A DNA stretch of 64,000 bases, taken from Clostridia bacterium (lineage in GTDB: Bacteria > Bacillota > Clostridia > Lachnospirales > Lachnospiraceae). Made by a program: the position numbers and the translations under genes. Positions 51,512 to 60,535 of the stretch are shown here, piece by piece (the first letter of the stretch is position 1; every line of letters begins with the position of its first letter). Below the pieces are notes generated by a model. The model was not told the DNA's origin and searched no databases. It saw only the letters and a list, made by a program, of their open reading frames with translations. Where the stretch lies: positions 51,469 through 115,468 of the forward strand of contig CAJTDE010000013.1 in assembly GCA_910574835.1 (NCBI GenBank), in the 5' to 3' direction.

Positions 51512-53971
51512 TTACAGAGTTACGCTAATCTTATCCAGATGCCAAATGTCATCCACGTACTCCTGAATCGTCCTGTCAGAAGAGAACTTGCCGCAGGAAG
51601 CCGTATTCAGAATAGCCTTCTTTGCCCATCCCTTTTCATCGCGGTATGCTTCCTCCACGCGCTTGTGTGCATCCGCATAGGAACGGAAATCCTTCAAAAT
51701 GAAGTAAGTATCCGCACGATCACTGCTCTTGGTGTTCAGCAGGGAATCATAAATATCCCGGAACCGCTCCGGATCGTTGGGGGCATAGTAGCCATTGATA
51801 AGCTGCATCAGCACCTGACGGATATCCTGATCCGTATTGAAGATATCCATAGGATTGTAACCGCCGTTCTGCTCGTAATTGATAACCTCGTCAGAGCTTA
51901 AGCCAAAGATAACGGCGTTCTCCTCACCCATTTCCTCCACCATCTCTACATTGGCTCCGTCCATAGTTCCGATGGTAATAGCGCCGTTCAGCATGAACTT
52001 CATATTACCGGTACCGGAAGCTTCCTTGCTGGCCGTGGAAATCTGCTCGGACACATCAGCCGCTGCGAAGATCCACTCCGCATTGGATACCCGATAATCT
52101 TCAATAAATACTACCTTCAGCTTTCCGTTAATAGAAGCGTCGTTGTTGATCACTTCTGCCACGGCATTGATCAGCTTAATGGTCAGCTTTGCACGGTGAT
52201 AGCCTGCAGCCGCCTTAGCGCCGAAGATAAAGGTTCTCGGATAGAAGGGCATCTCGGGATGCTCCTTGATCTGATTGTACAGATACATCACATGAAGAAT
52301 ATTCATCAGCTGACGCTTATACTCATGCAGACGCTTTACCTGTACGTCAAAGATAGATCTGGGATCTACCTCCACCCCATTATGCTCCAGAATGTATTTT
52401 GCAAGGCGTACCTTATTCTGGTACTTGATATTCATAAATTCCTGCTGAGCCTTTTCATCATCCGCATAAATCTTAAGCTTGCTGATCTGAGACAAATCCG
52501 TAATCCACTCATCACCGATGTGCTCGGTTACCCAGGACGCCAGCAGCGGATTGCCGTGAAGCAGGAAGCGGCGCTGTGTGATTCCATTTGTCTTATTGTT
52601 GAACTTCTCCGGCATCATCTGGTAGAAGTCTTTAAGCTCCTGATTTTTCAAAATCTCCGTATGAAGTCTTGCCACACCATTTACGGAATAGCCTGCGGCA
52701 ATTGCCAGATGAGCCATCTTCACCTGTCCGTCATAGATAATGGCCATCTTGCGTACCTTTTCATGATCTCCCGGATATTTCTTCTGAATCTCCAGGATAA
52801 AGCGGCGGTTGATCTCCTCAATGATCTGGTATACGCGGGGAAGCAATCTGGAAAACAGCTCAATCGGCCATTTCTCCAATGCCTCTGACATAATTGTATG
52901 GTTTGTATACGCACAGGTCTTTGTGGTTACTTCCCATGCTTCATCCCACTCCAGGTGCTCCTCATCAAGCAGCACACGCATCAGCTCCGCAACTGCTACG
53001 GTCGGATGTGTATCATTTAACTGGAAGGTTGCCTTCTCATAAAACTTACGAATGTCCTTGTGAACTTCCTTATACTTTGCCACTGCCCTCTGAACGCTGG
53101 CAGAGATAAAGAAGTACTGCTGTTTCAGACGAAGCTCTTTTCCTGCCATATGGTTATCATTTGGGTAGAGAACCTCAACGATCAGTTTTGCCAGATTTTC
53201 CTCCTCCACGGCCTTCTGATACTCTCCTTTGTCAAAGGAATCCAGGTGGAATGAGTTCATAGGCTCCGCATCCCAGATACGAAGAGTATTGACTACATTG
53301 TTGCCATAACCTACTACCGGCAGATCACAGGGAACCGCACGAACGCTCTGATAGCCCTTCTGTACAAAATGATTCCTTCCCTTTTCGTCTATCTCAATAT
53401 CTACATAGCCACCGAATTTTACAATCTCAGCATACTCCGGTCTGCGAAGTTCAAAGGGGTTGCCGTTCTTCAGCCACTCGTCCGGCACCTCAAGCTGATA
53501 GCCATCTTTGATCTTCTGTTTGAACATTCCATAATGATATCGGATTCCGCAGCCGTATGCCACATAGCCCAGGGTAGACAGGGAATCCAGGAAGCAGGCT
53601 GCCAGCCGCCCAAGTCCGCCGTTTCCAAGAGCCGCATCCGGTTCCTGGTCCTCAATCAGATTCAGGTCGCATCCCAATTCCTCCAGAGCTTCCTTTACGC
53701 CGTCATAAAAAGTCAGGTTGATCAGATTGTTTCCCAAAGCACGCCCCATCAAAAACTCCATAGACATGTAGTAGACAATCTTAGGATCCTTCTTCTTCAT
53801 CTCCTCCTGGGTTGCAAGCCAGGCATCAATCACAGCATCCTTGGTAGCCAATGCTACCGCATTGAAAATCTGCTGCTGGGTCGCCTCCTCCATGTTCTTA
53901 CGGTACAGTGTCTTTACATTGTAAACAACACTTCTTTTGAAGAGTTCCTTATCAAAAGGTCTCTTGCTCAT
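51512..53971 (-). CDS. glgP: Glycogen/maltodextrin phosphorylase
   Basis: An 819-residue GT35 enzyme, the normal length. N-terminal YYMSMEFLMGRALGNNLINL and DAALGNGGLGRLAACFLDS are invariant in the family; the PLP-binding lysine is in EASGTGNMKFMLNGA near residue 665, with YNVSNAEWIF-like RVSNAEWIFAAADVSEQIS just upstream. It releases glucose-1-phosphate from glycogen or maltodextrin. Single gene, own terminator. Codon use (AAG, CTG, TCC on the sense strand) suggests good expression. Confidence 0.97.
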   Translation of the reverse strand: MSKRPFDKELFKRSVVYNVKTLYRKNMEEATQQQIFNAVALATKDAVIDAWLATQEEMKKKDPKIVYYMSMEFLMGRALGNNLINLTFYDGVKEALEELGCDLNLIEDQEPDAALGNGGLGRLAACFLDSLSTLGYVAYGCGIRYHYGMFKQKIKDGYQLEVPDEWLKNGNPFELRRPEYAEIVKFGGYVDIEIDEKGRNHFVQKGYQSVRAVPCDLPVVGYGNNVVNTLRIWDAEPMNSFHLDSFDKGEYQKAVEEENLAKLIVEVLYPNDNHMAGKELRLKQQYFFISASVQRAVAKYKEVHKDIRKFYEKATFQLNDTHPTVAVAELMRVLLDEEHLEWDEAWEVTTKTCAYTNHTIMSEALEKWPIELFSRLLPRVYQIIEEINRRFILEIQKKYPGDHEKVRKMAIIYDGQVKMAHLAIAAGYSVNGVARLHTEILKNQELKDFYQMMPEKFNNKTNGITQRRFLLHGNPLLASWVTEHIGDEWITDLSQISKLKIYADDEKAQQEFMNIKYQNKVRLAKYILEHNGVEVDPRSIFDVQVKRLHEYKRQLMNILHVMYLYNQIKEHPEMPFYPRTFIFGAKAAAGYHRAKLTIKLINAVAEVINNDASINGKLKVVFIEDYRVSNAEWIFAAADVSEQISTASKEASGTGNMKFMLNGAITIGTMDGANVEMVEEMGEENAVIFGLSSDEVINYEQNGGYNPMDIFNTDQDIRQVLMQLINGYYAPNDPERFRDIYDSLLNTKSSDRADTYFILKDFRSYADAHKRVEEAYRDEKGWAKKAILNTASCGKFSSDRTIQEYVDDIWHLDKISVTL

Positions 53972-54001
53972 GGTAAATCCCTCCTGTTATATTATTTTTC
54001 T

Positions 54002-57000
54002 TTATGGACGTTCCACACCCAGGGTTACTTCCTCCCCGTTGATGCTCCAGTCCTTTACATATCCCTTTGTCTCACCGATTCTTACCTCAAGAGCCAATAC
54101 CTCTGACTGAATGGCTTCCCTGTGAGATGTAAGAAGCTCCGCTATCTTATCATTTCCCTGACAATAAACAACGATCTTATCCATCACCTCAAAGTCGGCT
54201 TCCTTGCGCATGGTCTGAATCTTGCTGATGATCTCCCGGATAAAGCCTTCCTCAATCAGCTCCGGCGTCAGCTTGGTGTCAAGAACCACCGTAATCTCAT
54301 TGTCTCCGTCAGATACATAGCCCTCAGTTTGGGCCATATCGATCAGCAGATCTTCTTCTGATAATACCACAGATACACCGTTTACGTCAAATGTGAGGCT
54401 GCCTTTTTCCTTCAGCTCATCCATAGCTGCGTTGCCGTCCACCTCTGCCAGATAGGTACGGATTCCGTTGAGAGATTTTCCGTACTTCGGCCCTACGGTC
54501 TTAAGCTGAGGCTTGAAGCTGTAGGTGGTAAAGGAGCGCACGTCGTCCGTAAAGGAAACAGCTTTCACATTCAGCTCATCCCGAATGATATCCTGATAAT
54601 AACCGTCGAGCTTATAGGGCGCCTTCACAAACATATCGGCAATGGGCTGGCGATTCTTAATATTTGCCGCATTTCTGCATGCCCGGCCCATGACTACAAT
54701 CCGTAGAACCTCGTCCATATTCTTCTCAAGATCTTTGTCTATCCATTCCGTCTTTACCTCCGGGAAGTCACAGAGGTGAATACTCTCCGGCGCGCTCTTG
54801 TCAATACCGCACACCAGATTCCGATAAATATCCTCGGTGATAAACGGCACCATAGGAGCCGCCGCCTTGCAGATAGTTACAAGGGCGGTGTAGAGGGTCA
54901 TATAAGCATTTACTTTATCCTGCTCCATGCCCTTTGCCCAGAACCGTTCCCGGCTGCGGCGCACATACCAGTTGCTCATATCATCCACAAACTCCTGAAG
55001 CGCTCTGGCTGTCTCAGGAATCCGGTAGTTGGCCAGATTATCATCCACCTGACCCACGACGGTATTCAGCTTGGAGAGAAGCCATTTGTCCATGACATTC
55101 AGGGAATCGTAGTTCAGCTCATATTTCGTCGCATCAAAATTATCAATGTTTGCATACAGTACAAAGAAAGCGTAAGTATTCCAAAGAGTACCCATGAATT
55201 TGCGCTGTCCTTCCATCACGGCCTTTCCGTGGAAACGGTTGGGCAGCCAGGGAGCGCTGTTCACATAGAAGTACCAGCGAATGGCGTCCGCACCGTAGGT
55301 TGCCAATGCATCAAAGGGATCTACGGCATTTCCTTTGGACTTGCTCATCTTCTGTCCGTTCTCGTCCTGCACATGGCCCAGTACGATGACATTTTCATAG
55401 GGGGCCTTGTTGAAAATCAGCGTGGACTCTGCGAGCAGGGAGTAGAACCAGCCTCTTGTCTGGTCCACAGCCTCGGAAATAAACTGGGCCGGGAACTGCT
55501 GCTCAAACAAATCCTGATTTTCAAAGGGATAGTGGTGCTGTGCAAAGGGCATGGCTCCGGAATCAAACCAGCAGTCAATGACCTCCGGGACGCGGTGCAT
55601 TTCCCTGCCGCACTCCGGGCACTTGATGGTAATCTCATCAATGTAGGGGCGGTGAAGCTCTACGGTCAGCGCTCTCTCATTGCCGCTCATCTCCAAAAGC
55701 TCCTGACGGCTTCCGATGGCATGCTGATGGCCGCACTCGCACTCCCATACGTTTAAGGGCGTTCCCCAGTAGCGGTTCCGGCTGATACCCCAGTCCTGAA
55801 TATTCTCAAGCCAGTCTCCGAAGCGTCCCTTGCCGATGCTCTCCGGAATCCAGTTGATGGTATTGTTGTTGCGGATCAGATCCTCCTTGACCGCTGTCAT
55901 TTTGATAAACCAGGATTCCCTTGCGTAGTAGATAAGGGGCGTATCACAGCGCCAGCAGAAGGGATAATCATGCTCAAACTTGGGAGCGGAAAAGAGCTTG
56001 CCTTCCTTGTCCAGATCCTTGAGGATCTCCGGGTCCGCCTTTTTGACAAACATTCCCGCATAGGGAGTTTCCTCCGTCATATCGCCCTTGCCGTCCACAA
56101 ACTGTACAAAGGGCAGATCGTACCTGCGGCCTACCTGAGCGTCATCCTCACCGAAGGCCGGTGCGATGTGTACGATTCCCGTTCCGTCTGTCATAGTAAC
56201 GTAAGTGTCGCACGTTACATAGTGGCCTTTTTTCTTCTGCTTTGCGGCTGCCTCGCCGGTACAGGGGAATAGCGGCTCATATTCCTTGTATTCCAGATCC
56301 GTTCCTTTGAAAGTCTCAAGGATCTCATAAGCCGGCTGATCTTCTTCGGTCAGAGAACCAAGCACCTTGTCAAGCAGTTCCTGTGCCATATAATAGGTAT
56401 AGCCGTCCGCTGCCTTTGCCTTTACGTAAGTGTCATTTGGATTGACACAGAGGGCTACGTTGGAGGGCAGGGTCCAGGGGGTTGTGGTCCATGCAAGGAA
56501 ATATGCATCCTCTCCCACTACCTTAAAGCGGACAATGGCGGAACGCTCCTTTACTGCCTTATAGCCCTGAGCCACCTCATGAGAGGACAGGGGAGTCCCG
56601 CAGCGGGGGCAGTAGGGTACAATCTTAAATCCTTTGTATAAAAGACCCTTTTTCCAAATCTCCTTTAAAGCCCACCATTCGGATTCGATGTAATCATCAT
56701 GGTAGGTTACATAGGGATCATCCATATCGGCCCAGAATCCTACGGTACCGGAGAAATCCTCCCACATGCCCTTGTATTTCCAGACGCTTTCCTTGCATTT
56801 TGTGATAAAGGGATCGAGACCGTATTCCTCGATCTGTTCTTTTCCGTCAAGGCCCAGAAGCTTCTCTACCTCCAGCTCGACGGGGAGTCCGTGGGTGTCC
56901 CAGCCGGCTTTTCTCGGAACCATATAGCCCTTCATGGTGCGGTATCTGGGAATCATATCCTTGATAACACGGGTCAGTACATGTCCGATGTGTGGCTTTC

Positions 57001-57154
57001 CGTTGGCTGTGGGCGGTCCGTCATAAAAGGTGTAGGTTTCGCCCTCCTTGCGGTTTTCCATACTTTTCTCAAAAATATGGTTTTCTTTCCAGAAGTTTTC
57101 CACATTTTTTTCCCGCTCTACAAAGTTCAGATTGGGTGATACTTTTTCGTACAT
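54002..57154 (-). CDS. ileS: Isoleucyl-tRNA synthetase (long, eukaryote-like type)
   Basis: A 1050-residue class I synthetase. The HIGH motif is PTANGKPHIGHVLTR near residue 48; the editing domain follows, and the KMSKS loop is NGQKMSKSKGN near residue 600. The C-terminal 250 residues match the DUF5915-type extension of IleS2-type enzymes, and the C-terminal zinc finger of classical bacterial IleRS is absent. IleS2 enzymes are often less sensitive to mupirocin. It is expressed behind a T-box leader with an Ile specifier. Confidence 0.97.
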   Translation of the reverse strand: MYEKVSPNLNFVEREKNVENFWKENHIFEKSMENRKEGETYTFYDGPPTANGKPHIGHVLTRVIKDMIPRYRTMKGYMVPRKAGWDTHGLPVELEVEKLLGLDGKEQIEEYGLDPFITKCKESVWKYKGMWEDFSGTVGFWADMDDPYVTYHDDYIESEWWALKEIWKKGLLYKGFKIVPYCPRCGTPLSSHEVAQGYKAVKERSAIVRFKVVGEDAYFLAWTTTPWTLPSNVALCVNPNDTYVKAKAADGYTYYMAQELLDKVLGSLTEEDQPAYEILETFKGTDLEYKEYEPLFPCTGEAAAKQKKKGHYVTCDTYVTMTDGTGIVHIAPAFGEDDAQVGRRYDLPFVQFVDGKGDMTEETPYAGMFVKKADPEILKDLDKEGKLFSAPKFEHDYPFCWRCDTPLIYYARESWFIKMTAVKEDLIRNNNTINWIPESIGKGRFGDWLENIQDWGISRNRYWGTPLNVWECECGHQHAIGSRQELLEMSGNERALTVELHRPYIDEITIKCPECGREMHRVPEVIDCWFDSGAMPFAQHHYPFENQDLFEQQFPAQFISEAVDQTRGWFYSLLAESTLIFNKAPYENVIVLGHVQDENGQKMSKSKGNAVDPFDALATYGADAIRWYFYVNSAPWLPNRFHGKAVMEGQRKFMGTLWNTYAFFVLYANIDNFDATKYELNYDSLNVMDKWLLSKLNTVVGQVDDNLANYRIPETARALQEFVDDMSNWYVRRSRERFWAKGMEQDKVNAYMTLYTALVTICKAAAPMVPFITEDIYRNLVCGIDKSAPESIHLCDFPEVKTEWIDKDLEKNMDEVLRIVVMGRACRNAANIKNRQPIADMFVKAPYKLDGYYQDIIRDELNVKAVSFTDDVRSFTTYSFKPQLKTVGPKYGKSLNGIRTYLAEVDGNAAMDELKEKGSLTFDVNGVSVVLSEEDLLIDMAQTEGYVSDGDNEITVVLDTKLTPELIEEGFIREIISKIQTMRKEADFEVMDKIVVYCQGNDKIAELLTSHREAIQSEVLALEVRIGETKGYVKDWSINGEEVTLGVERP

Positions 57155-57183
57155 AAGTGCCTCCTGTTGATTTTACTTCTTTC

Positions 57184-57450
57184 AAAAATAAAGCTCCCAT
57201 CCTGTGTAAAAGGACGGAAGCCTTGCTTCTGTTATACCACCTGTTACTGCATGCTGTCACATGCGTTTCCCTTTAACGGAGGAAGGCCGTCAGTACCTAT
57301 GAAAGCAGCCCTGTAACAGATGCTTTCCTTCAGCCTGCAGCTCGGAAGTGATCTTCGGAAAAATCCTACTTGCACCGGGCTTTCACCCTCCCCGGCTCGC
57401 TTTGCCGTTTGGACTTTTCTTACTCTCTTCGTCTCTGCCTTTTCTTATCG
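57184..57450 (-). promoter_or_regulatory. T-box leader of ileS (Ile specifier)
   Basis: Minus strand: T-box core GGTGGTATAAC (57231-57241), terminator with 13-bp stem (57190-57202, 57212-57224) and T-run, and stem I with GAAG-ATC at 57350-57352, followed by CGAGCTGCAGGCTGAAGG, the usual clostridial stem I context. The specifier ATC codes for isoleucine. Confidence 0.95.
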
Positions 57451-57456
57451 TTCATT

Positions 57457-57486
57457 AGTATAACGTGTTTTTGCTTGGTTTGTCAA
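57457..57486 (-). promoter_or_regulatory. Promoter of ileS T-box transcript
   Basis: On the minus strand TTGACA (57481-57486) and TATACT (57457-57462) are 18 bases apart. Confidence 0.8.
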
Positions 57487-57673
57487 TGTTTTCGGTTCTT
57501 TTCTTAAAGAATTGTAAACTTTTTGTAATAGACCTTGCACCTATAAAAAAAATAACATATACTTGAAAGTGTTATTTTTCTAAAGACCGATTGATAATAG
57601 TATCTTTTCTATATACGGAAGTTTAATACGATAAATATCATCTCATACTTGTATTCTAAAGGAGTTTTCAAAT
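57487..57673 (+). other. Upstream region of carboxypeptidase gene with AT-rich hairpin
   Basis: Contains an AT hairpin at 57548-57579 (AAAAATAACA / TGTTATTTTT, 12-base loop) that could be an attenuator or terminator. Ribosome site AAAGGAG lies before 57674. No other feature seen. Confidence 0.4.
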
Positions 57674-59263
57674 ATGAAATTTTCACATAGATTTTTGGCT
57701 GCGGCTCTTGGCCTGGCTCTCTTTGGTTCCGCCTGTTTTCAGCCGCTGGATGCGGATGCCGCCAAAAAGAAGAAAGGACCTACGGCCGCCGAGATTGCCG
57801 CTGCGGAGAAGGCCGAGCAGGAACGGCAGGATGCTTACAATAAAACCATTGATTCCAATCAGATAGAGGGCTGGCCTCAGGGACCGCAGATTTATGCGGA
57901 GTCCGCTGTTGTGATGGAGGCGGATACGGGAACTATTCTTTATAATAAAGATATGGATATGCACAATTATCCGGCCAGTATTACCAAGATTATGACGGCT
58001 CTTGTCACGCTGGAGCATTGCTCTTTGGATGAAATGGTAACTTATTCCTATTATGCCACTCATTCTATTGAACGCAACAGCAGCAGTATCGGTACTACGG
58101 AAGGGGAAGAGCTGACCGTAGAGGAGTCACTCTACGCCCTTCTTCTGGAGTCTGCCAATGAATGCGGCAACGGACTGGCGGAGCATGTGGCAGGCTCTGT
58201 GGAAGCATTTGCCGATATGATGAACGAAAAGGCGGCGGAGCTTGGATGTACGAATACTCATTTTGTCAATCCTCACGGCCTTCATGACGACAATCATTAT
58301 ACCTCCGCATATGATATGGCTCTGATTATGAAAGCCGCGCTGGAAAATGATATCTTTGTACGTATTTCCGGAACGGCAAGCTATGATATGCGCGCTACCA
58401 ATAAGGATGATGAAATCACTTATATGAAGAATCATCATTATATGATTGGGCCGTATAAAGGTATTACAAAATATCTGGATGATACGGTAATTGCGGGAAA
58501 AACCGGCGGTACTACTGCCGCTAAGAATACTCTTGTTACGGCGGCGGAACGGAATGGTTTAACGTTGATTGTTGTTACTATGCGGACAGGAGGCGATCCA
58601 AGCGGCGAGAAGGGCGTTCCCTTATTTCCGGATACGGCTCTTCTTCTTAATTATGCTTCGGAGAATTTCAGTAAGGTCAATGTGGCTGCTAATGAGACGA
58701 ATTTTTCTATTAATAGCTCCAGCTTTTTCCATACGGGAAGTTCTATCTTTGGGCAGACAGAGCCTTTGATTGAAATCAGTAAAAATGATTCGATTGTTCT
58801 GCCAAATGACGTACCTTTTACGGATGCTTCTCCGGAGCTTACCTTCCAAAATGAAGAAGATTCGGATACCATTGCGACCTTATCCTATACTTGGCAGGGA
58901 CAGCCCGTAGGCTCTGCTTCCATTGAGCTTGCAAAATCTACGATACAGGAATTTACGTTTGATCGGGAGACCAGCGATCCGATAGAATCCGAAGACGATG
59001 GTAAAGTTGAACCAAAAAAGTTTATCCGCATAAATATCCGGCTGATTTCTATTGCTGTGATATCGGTTGCTGCCGTTTTCCTTATTTACCTGCTTCTTCG
59101 TCAGCTTATGAAATTTTTTAACTTTTCACTGAATATGGAGCATCTTCGAAGACGTTTCCGCCGCCGTCAGCGGGTTCGGAAAAAAAGACGAATAAAAGCA
59201 AAAAAGCGTTATAAAAGAACACCGAAAAAAAGAGTGTCCTCTTTTCATGAACTGGATTTGTAA
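57674..59263 (+). CDS. D-alanyl-D-alanine carboxypeptidase (DacF-like)
   Basis: A 529-residue penicillin-binding protein of the S11 family. A signal peptide ends near DADA (residues 1-29). Catalytic motifs are SxxK in YPASITKIMTALV near residue 97, SxN in ESANECGNGLAEH near residue 157, and KTG in IAGKTGGTTAAK near residue 278. It trims the last D-Ala from wall peptides. Unusual is the end: a second membrane helix (residues about 455-480) and a 50-residue Arg/Lys-rich tail (RRRFRRRQRVRKKRR) that would lie in the cytoplasm. Single gene. Confidence 0.93.
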   Translation: MKFSHRFLAAALGLALFGSACFQPLDADAAKKKKGPTAAEIAAAEKAEQERQDAYNKTIDSNQIEGWPQGPQIYAESAVVMEADTGTILYNKDMDMHNYPASITKIMTALVTLEHCSLDEMVTYSYYATHSIERNSSSIGTTEGEELTVEESLYALLLESANECGNGLAEHVAGSVEAFADMMNEKAAELGCTNTHFVNPHGLHDDNHYTSAYDMALIMKAALENDIFVRISGTASYDMRATNKDDEITYMKNHHYMIGPYKGITKYLDDTVIAGKTGGTTAAKNTLVTAAERNGLTLIVVTMRTGGDPSGEKGVPLFPDTALLLNYASENFSKVNVAANETNFSINSSSFFHTGSSIFGQTEPLIEISKNDSIVLPNDVPFTDASPELTFQNEEDSDTIATLSYTWQGQPVGSASIELAKSTIQEFTFDRETSDPIESEDDGKVEPKKFIRINIRLISIAVISVAAVFLIYLLLRQLMKFFNFSLNMEHLRRRFRRRQRVRKKRRIKAKKRYKRTPKKRVSSFHELDL

Positions 59264-59270
59264 AGACTTT

Positions 59271-59316
59271 GTGAGGAATATCTTTAGTATTACATTGCCC
59301 TTAAGATATTCCTCAC
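59271..59316. terminator. Hairpin between converging genes
   Basis: Perfect 14-bp arms GTGAGGAATATCTT / AAGATATTCCTCAC with an 18-base loop between the carboxypeptidase and YkgJ-type genes. There is no T-run on the plus strand. Confidence 0.6.
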
Positions 59317-59333
59317 TTATGTATATGAATCGT

Positions 59334-59990
59334 TTATAATTTCTTTGCCTCTGCAAGCCTTATTCGGAACTGTTCATAAAAATCCTGATTTTCTTCATAA
59401 GGCTTTAAATAAAAATTCTTCAGTATATACATACTGAGGCTTTTTCGAAAGCTCCCTTCTTCTGTGTGCTCCAGCCGTCTTGACAAAGATTTTAAAAAGT
59501 AATGCCACTCTATGATAAAAGTCTCATTTTGTTTTGGATTTGGCGTGTCTATCCACTTTTGTACTTTTATCTTTGTTTTTGGTTCTTTCCTGCATTCATG
59601 TACTTGCAGGAAGTATTGAAAGCTTTCGTTTTCATAATAGCGTCCCAGAGGGAAGATACGGCATATGCCCGGGCGGAAGGAATGTATGGTACAGCGACCT
59701 TCCTCATTTAGAAAGCTGCATTTCTCCTGGATACCTGACATTTTTAAGTTTGGCAGAATAATTCCCTCCACCAGATTTAATTCGATTTCTTTATCTAACA
59801 ATTTCTCAAAAGAGCGGCGCAGTCCTATGGTAAGACGATAAATATCATAAGGGTCTAATATAATGCTGTTTCCCATACTTCTGCAGCAGTCGGAACAACC
59901 TTCACAGCCTCCGCAATCAGCTTTTACCATATCACGCAGGCCGTATAATTTTCCGTCTGATACTTCTTTCATATCTATTTCCCGATCCAT
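59334..59990 (-). CDS. YkgJ/FliB-type cysteine-cluster protein
   Basis: A 218-residue protein. The N-terminal cysteine set (ADCGGCEGCSDCCRSMG near residues 24-40) and the later CSFLNEEGRCTIHSFRPGICRIFPLG near residues 90-115 are the metal-binding signature of the YkgJ family (zinc or iron chelation). The rest is a helical domain with HECRKEP. The biological role is unknown. It lies next to the tRNA locus, on the chromosome side of the integrated element. Confidence 0.88.
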   Translation of the reverse strand: MDREIDMKEVSDGKLYGLRDMVKADCGGCEGCSDCCRSMGNSIILDPYDIYRLTIGLRRSFEKLLDKEIELNLVEGIILPNLKMSGIQEKCSFLNEEGRCTIHSFRPGICRIFPLGRYYENESFQYFLQVHECRKEPKTKIKVQKWIDTPNPKQNETFIIEWHYFLKSLSRRLEHTEEGSFRKSLSMYILKNFYLKPYEENQDFYEQFRIRLAEAKKL

Positions 59991-60146
59991 TTTGACTATT
60001 CCTTTCTTTTATGACGTATTATTTTTGAATACCTTTTCTTCACTTTATACTTGTGTACTTGTTTATTTTATGGTACACTCTTATCTGGAAGTCAGTCAAG
60101 ATTCATTTTTAAAAATGATCTTATCAGTATTGTAAAAATAATGTGT

Positions 60147-60184
60147 GTTCCCTTAGTTAAATGGATATAACACGAGCCTCCTAA
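60147..60184 (+). pseudogene. 5' half of a tRNA-Arg(CCU)-like gene
   Basis: GTTCCCT, then a D-arm (GTTA-loop-TAAC, 60156-60171), then CGAGC and an anticodon loop CTCCTAA with anticodon CCT at 60180-60182. The expected GCTCG of the anticodon stem is missing; the sequence changes directly after the loop and no T-arm with AGGGAAC follows. It looks like a tRNA gene cut at its anticodon stem. Confidence 0.6.
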
Positions 60185-60247
60185 TATCCCGGTCATCAAA
60201 GTCCGTGGAGGGTAAAAAGCTCTTTTCATAAACTTCATATCGTTCGA

Positions 60248-60321
60248 GTCCTCGTAGCTCAGCTGGATAGAGCACACGCCTCCTAAGCGTGGGGTCGGAA
60301 GTTCAAATCTTCTCGGGGACG
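60248..60321 (+). tRNA. tRNA-Arg (anticodon CCU)
   Basis: A 74-base cloverleaf: acceptor GTCCTCG/CGGGGAC, D-stem GCTC/GAGC, anticodon stem CACGC/GCGTG with loop CTCCTAA (CCT at position 34-36), T-arm GGAAG-TTCAAAT-CTTCT, discriminator G. It reads AGG codons. CCA is not encoded. It lies at the border of the integrated element, the usual attachment-site target. Confidence 0.95.
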
Positions 60322-60325
60322 CTGG

Positions 60326-60358
60326 AATGCCGTAACTTCAAGGGTTGCGGCATTTTTT
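60326..60358 (+). terminator. Terminator after tRNA-Arg
   Basis: Stem AATGCCGTAAC / GTTGCGGCATT (60326-60336, 60344-60354) with T6. Confidence 0.85.
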
Positions 60359-60463
60359 GTTCCTCCAGGGATTCCAACATAACCTCCTTTCATGGCTGTA
60401 TTTTCGACCTGCCGCCTGTGGGGGAAGTCTTAAAAGGAATCGAACCCCCTGGCGGGAAAAACA

Positions 60464-60490
60464 AGGTCTGCTAATCATTCTGCTAATCTG
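60464..60490 (+). repeat. Left end: tandem TCTGCTAATC repeats and inverted repeat
   Basis: AGGTCTGCTAATCATT (60464-60479) is repeated in part straight after (TCTGCTAATC, 60480-60489) and is present as an inverted copy at 63755-63770. Probably arm-type integrase sites at the element end. Confidence 0.6.
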
Positions 60491-60535
60491 TACTTTTATG
60501 TACTCCCGTTGCATCCCATGTTATCCTGTGTCGTT

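Noticed and set aside
60432..60458. A T-arm-like sequence (GGGTTCGATTCC) on the minus strand near the element end
   Set aside because: No cloverleaf can be built around it and the stem needs several G-U pairs; chance or old tRNA debris.
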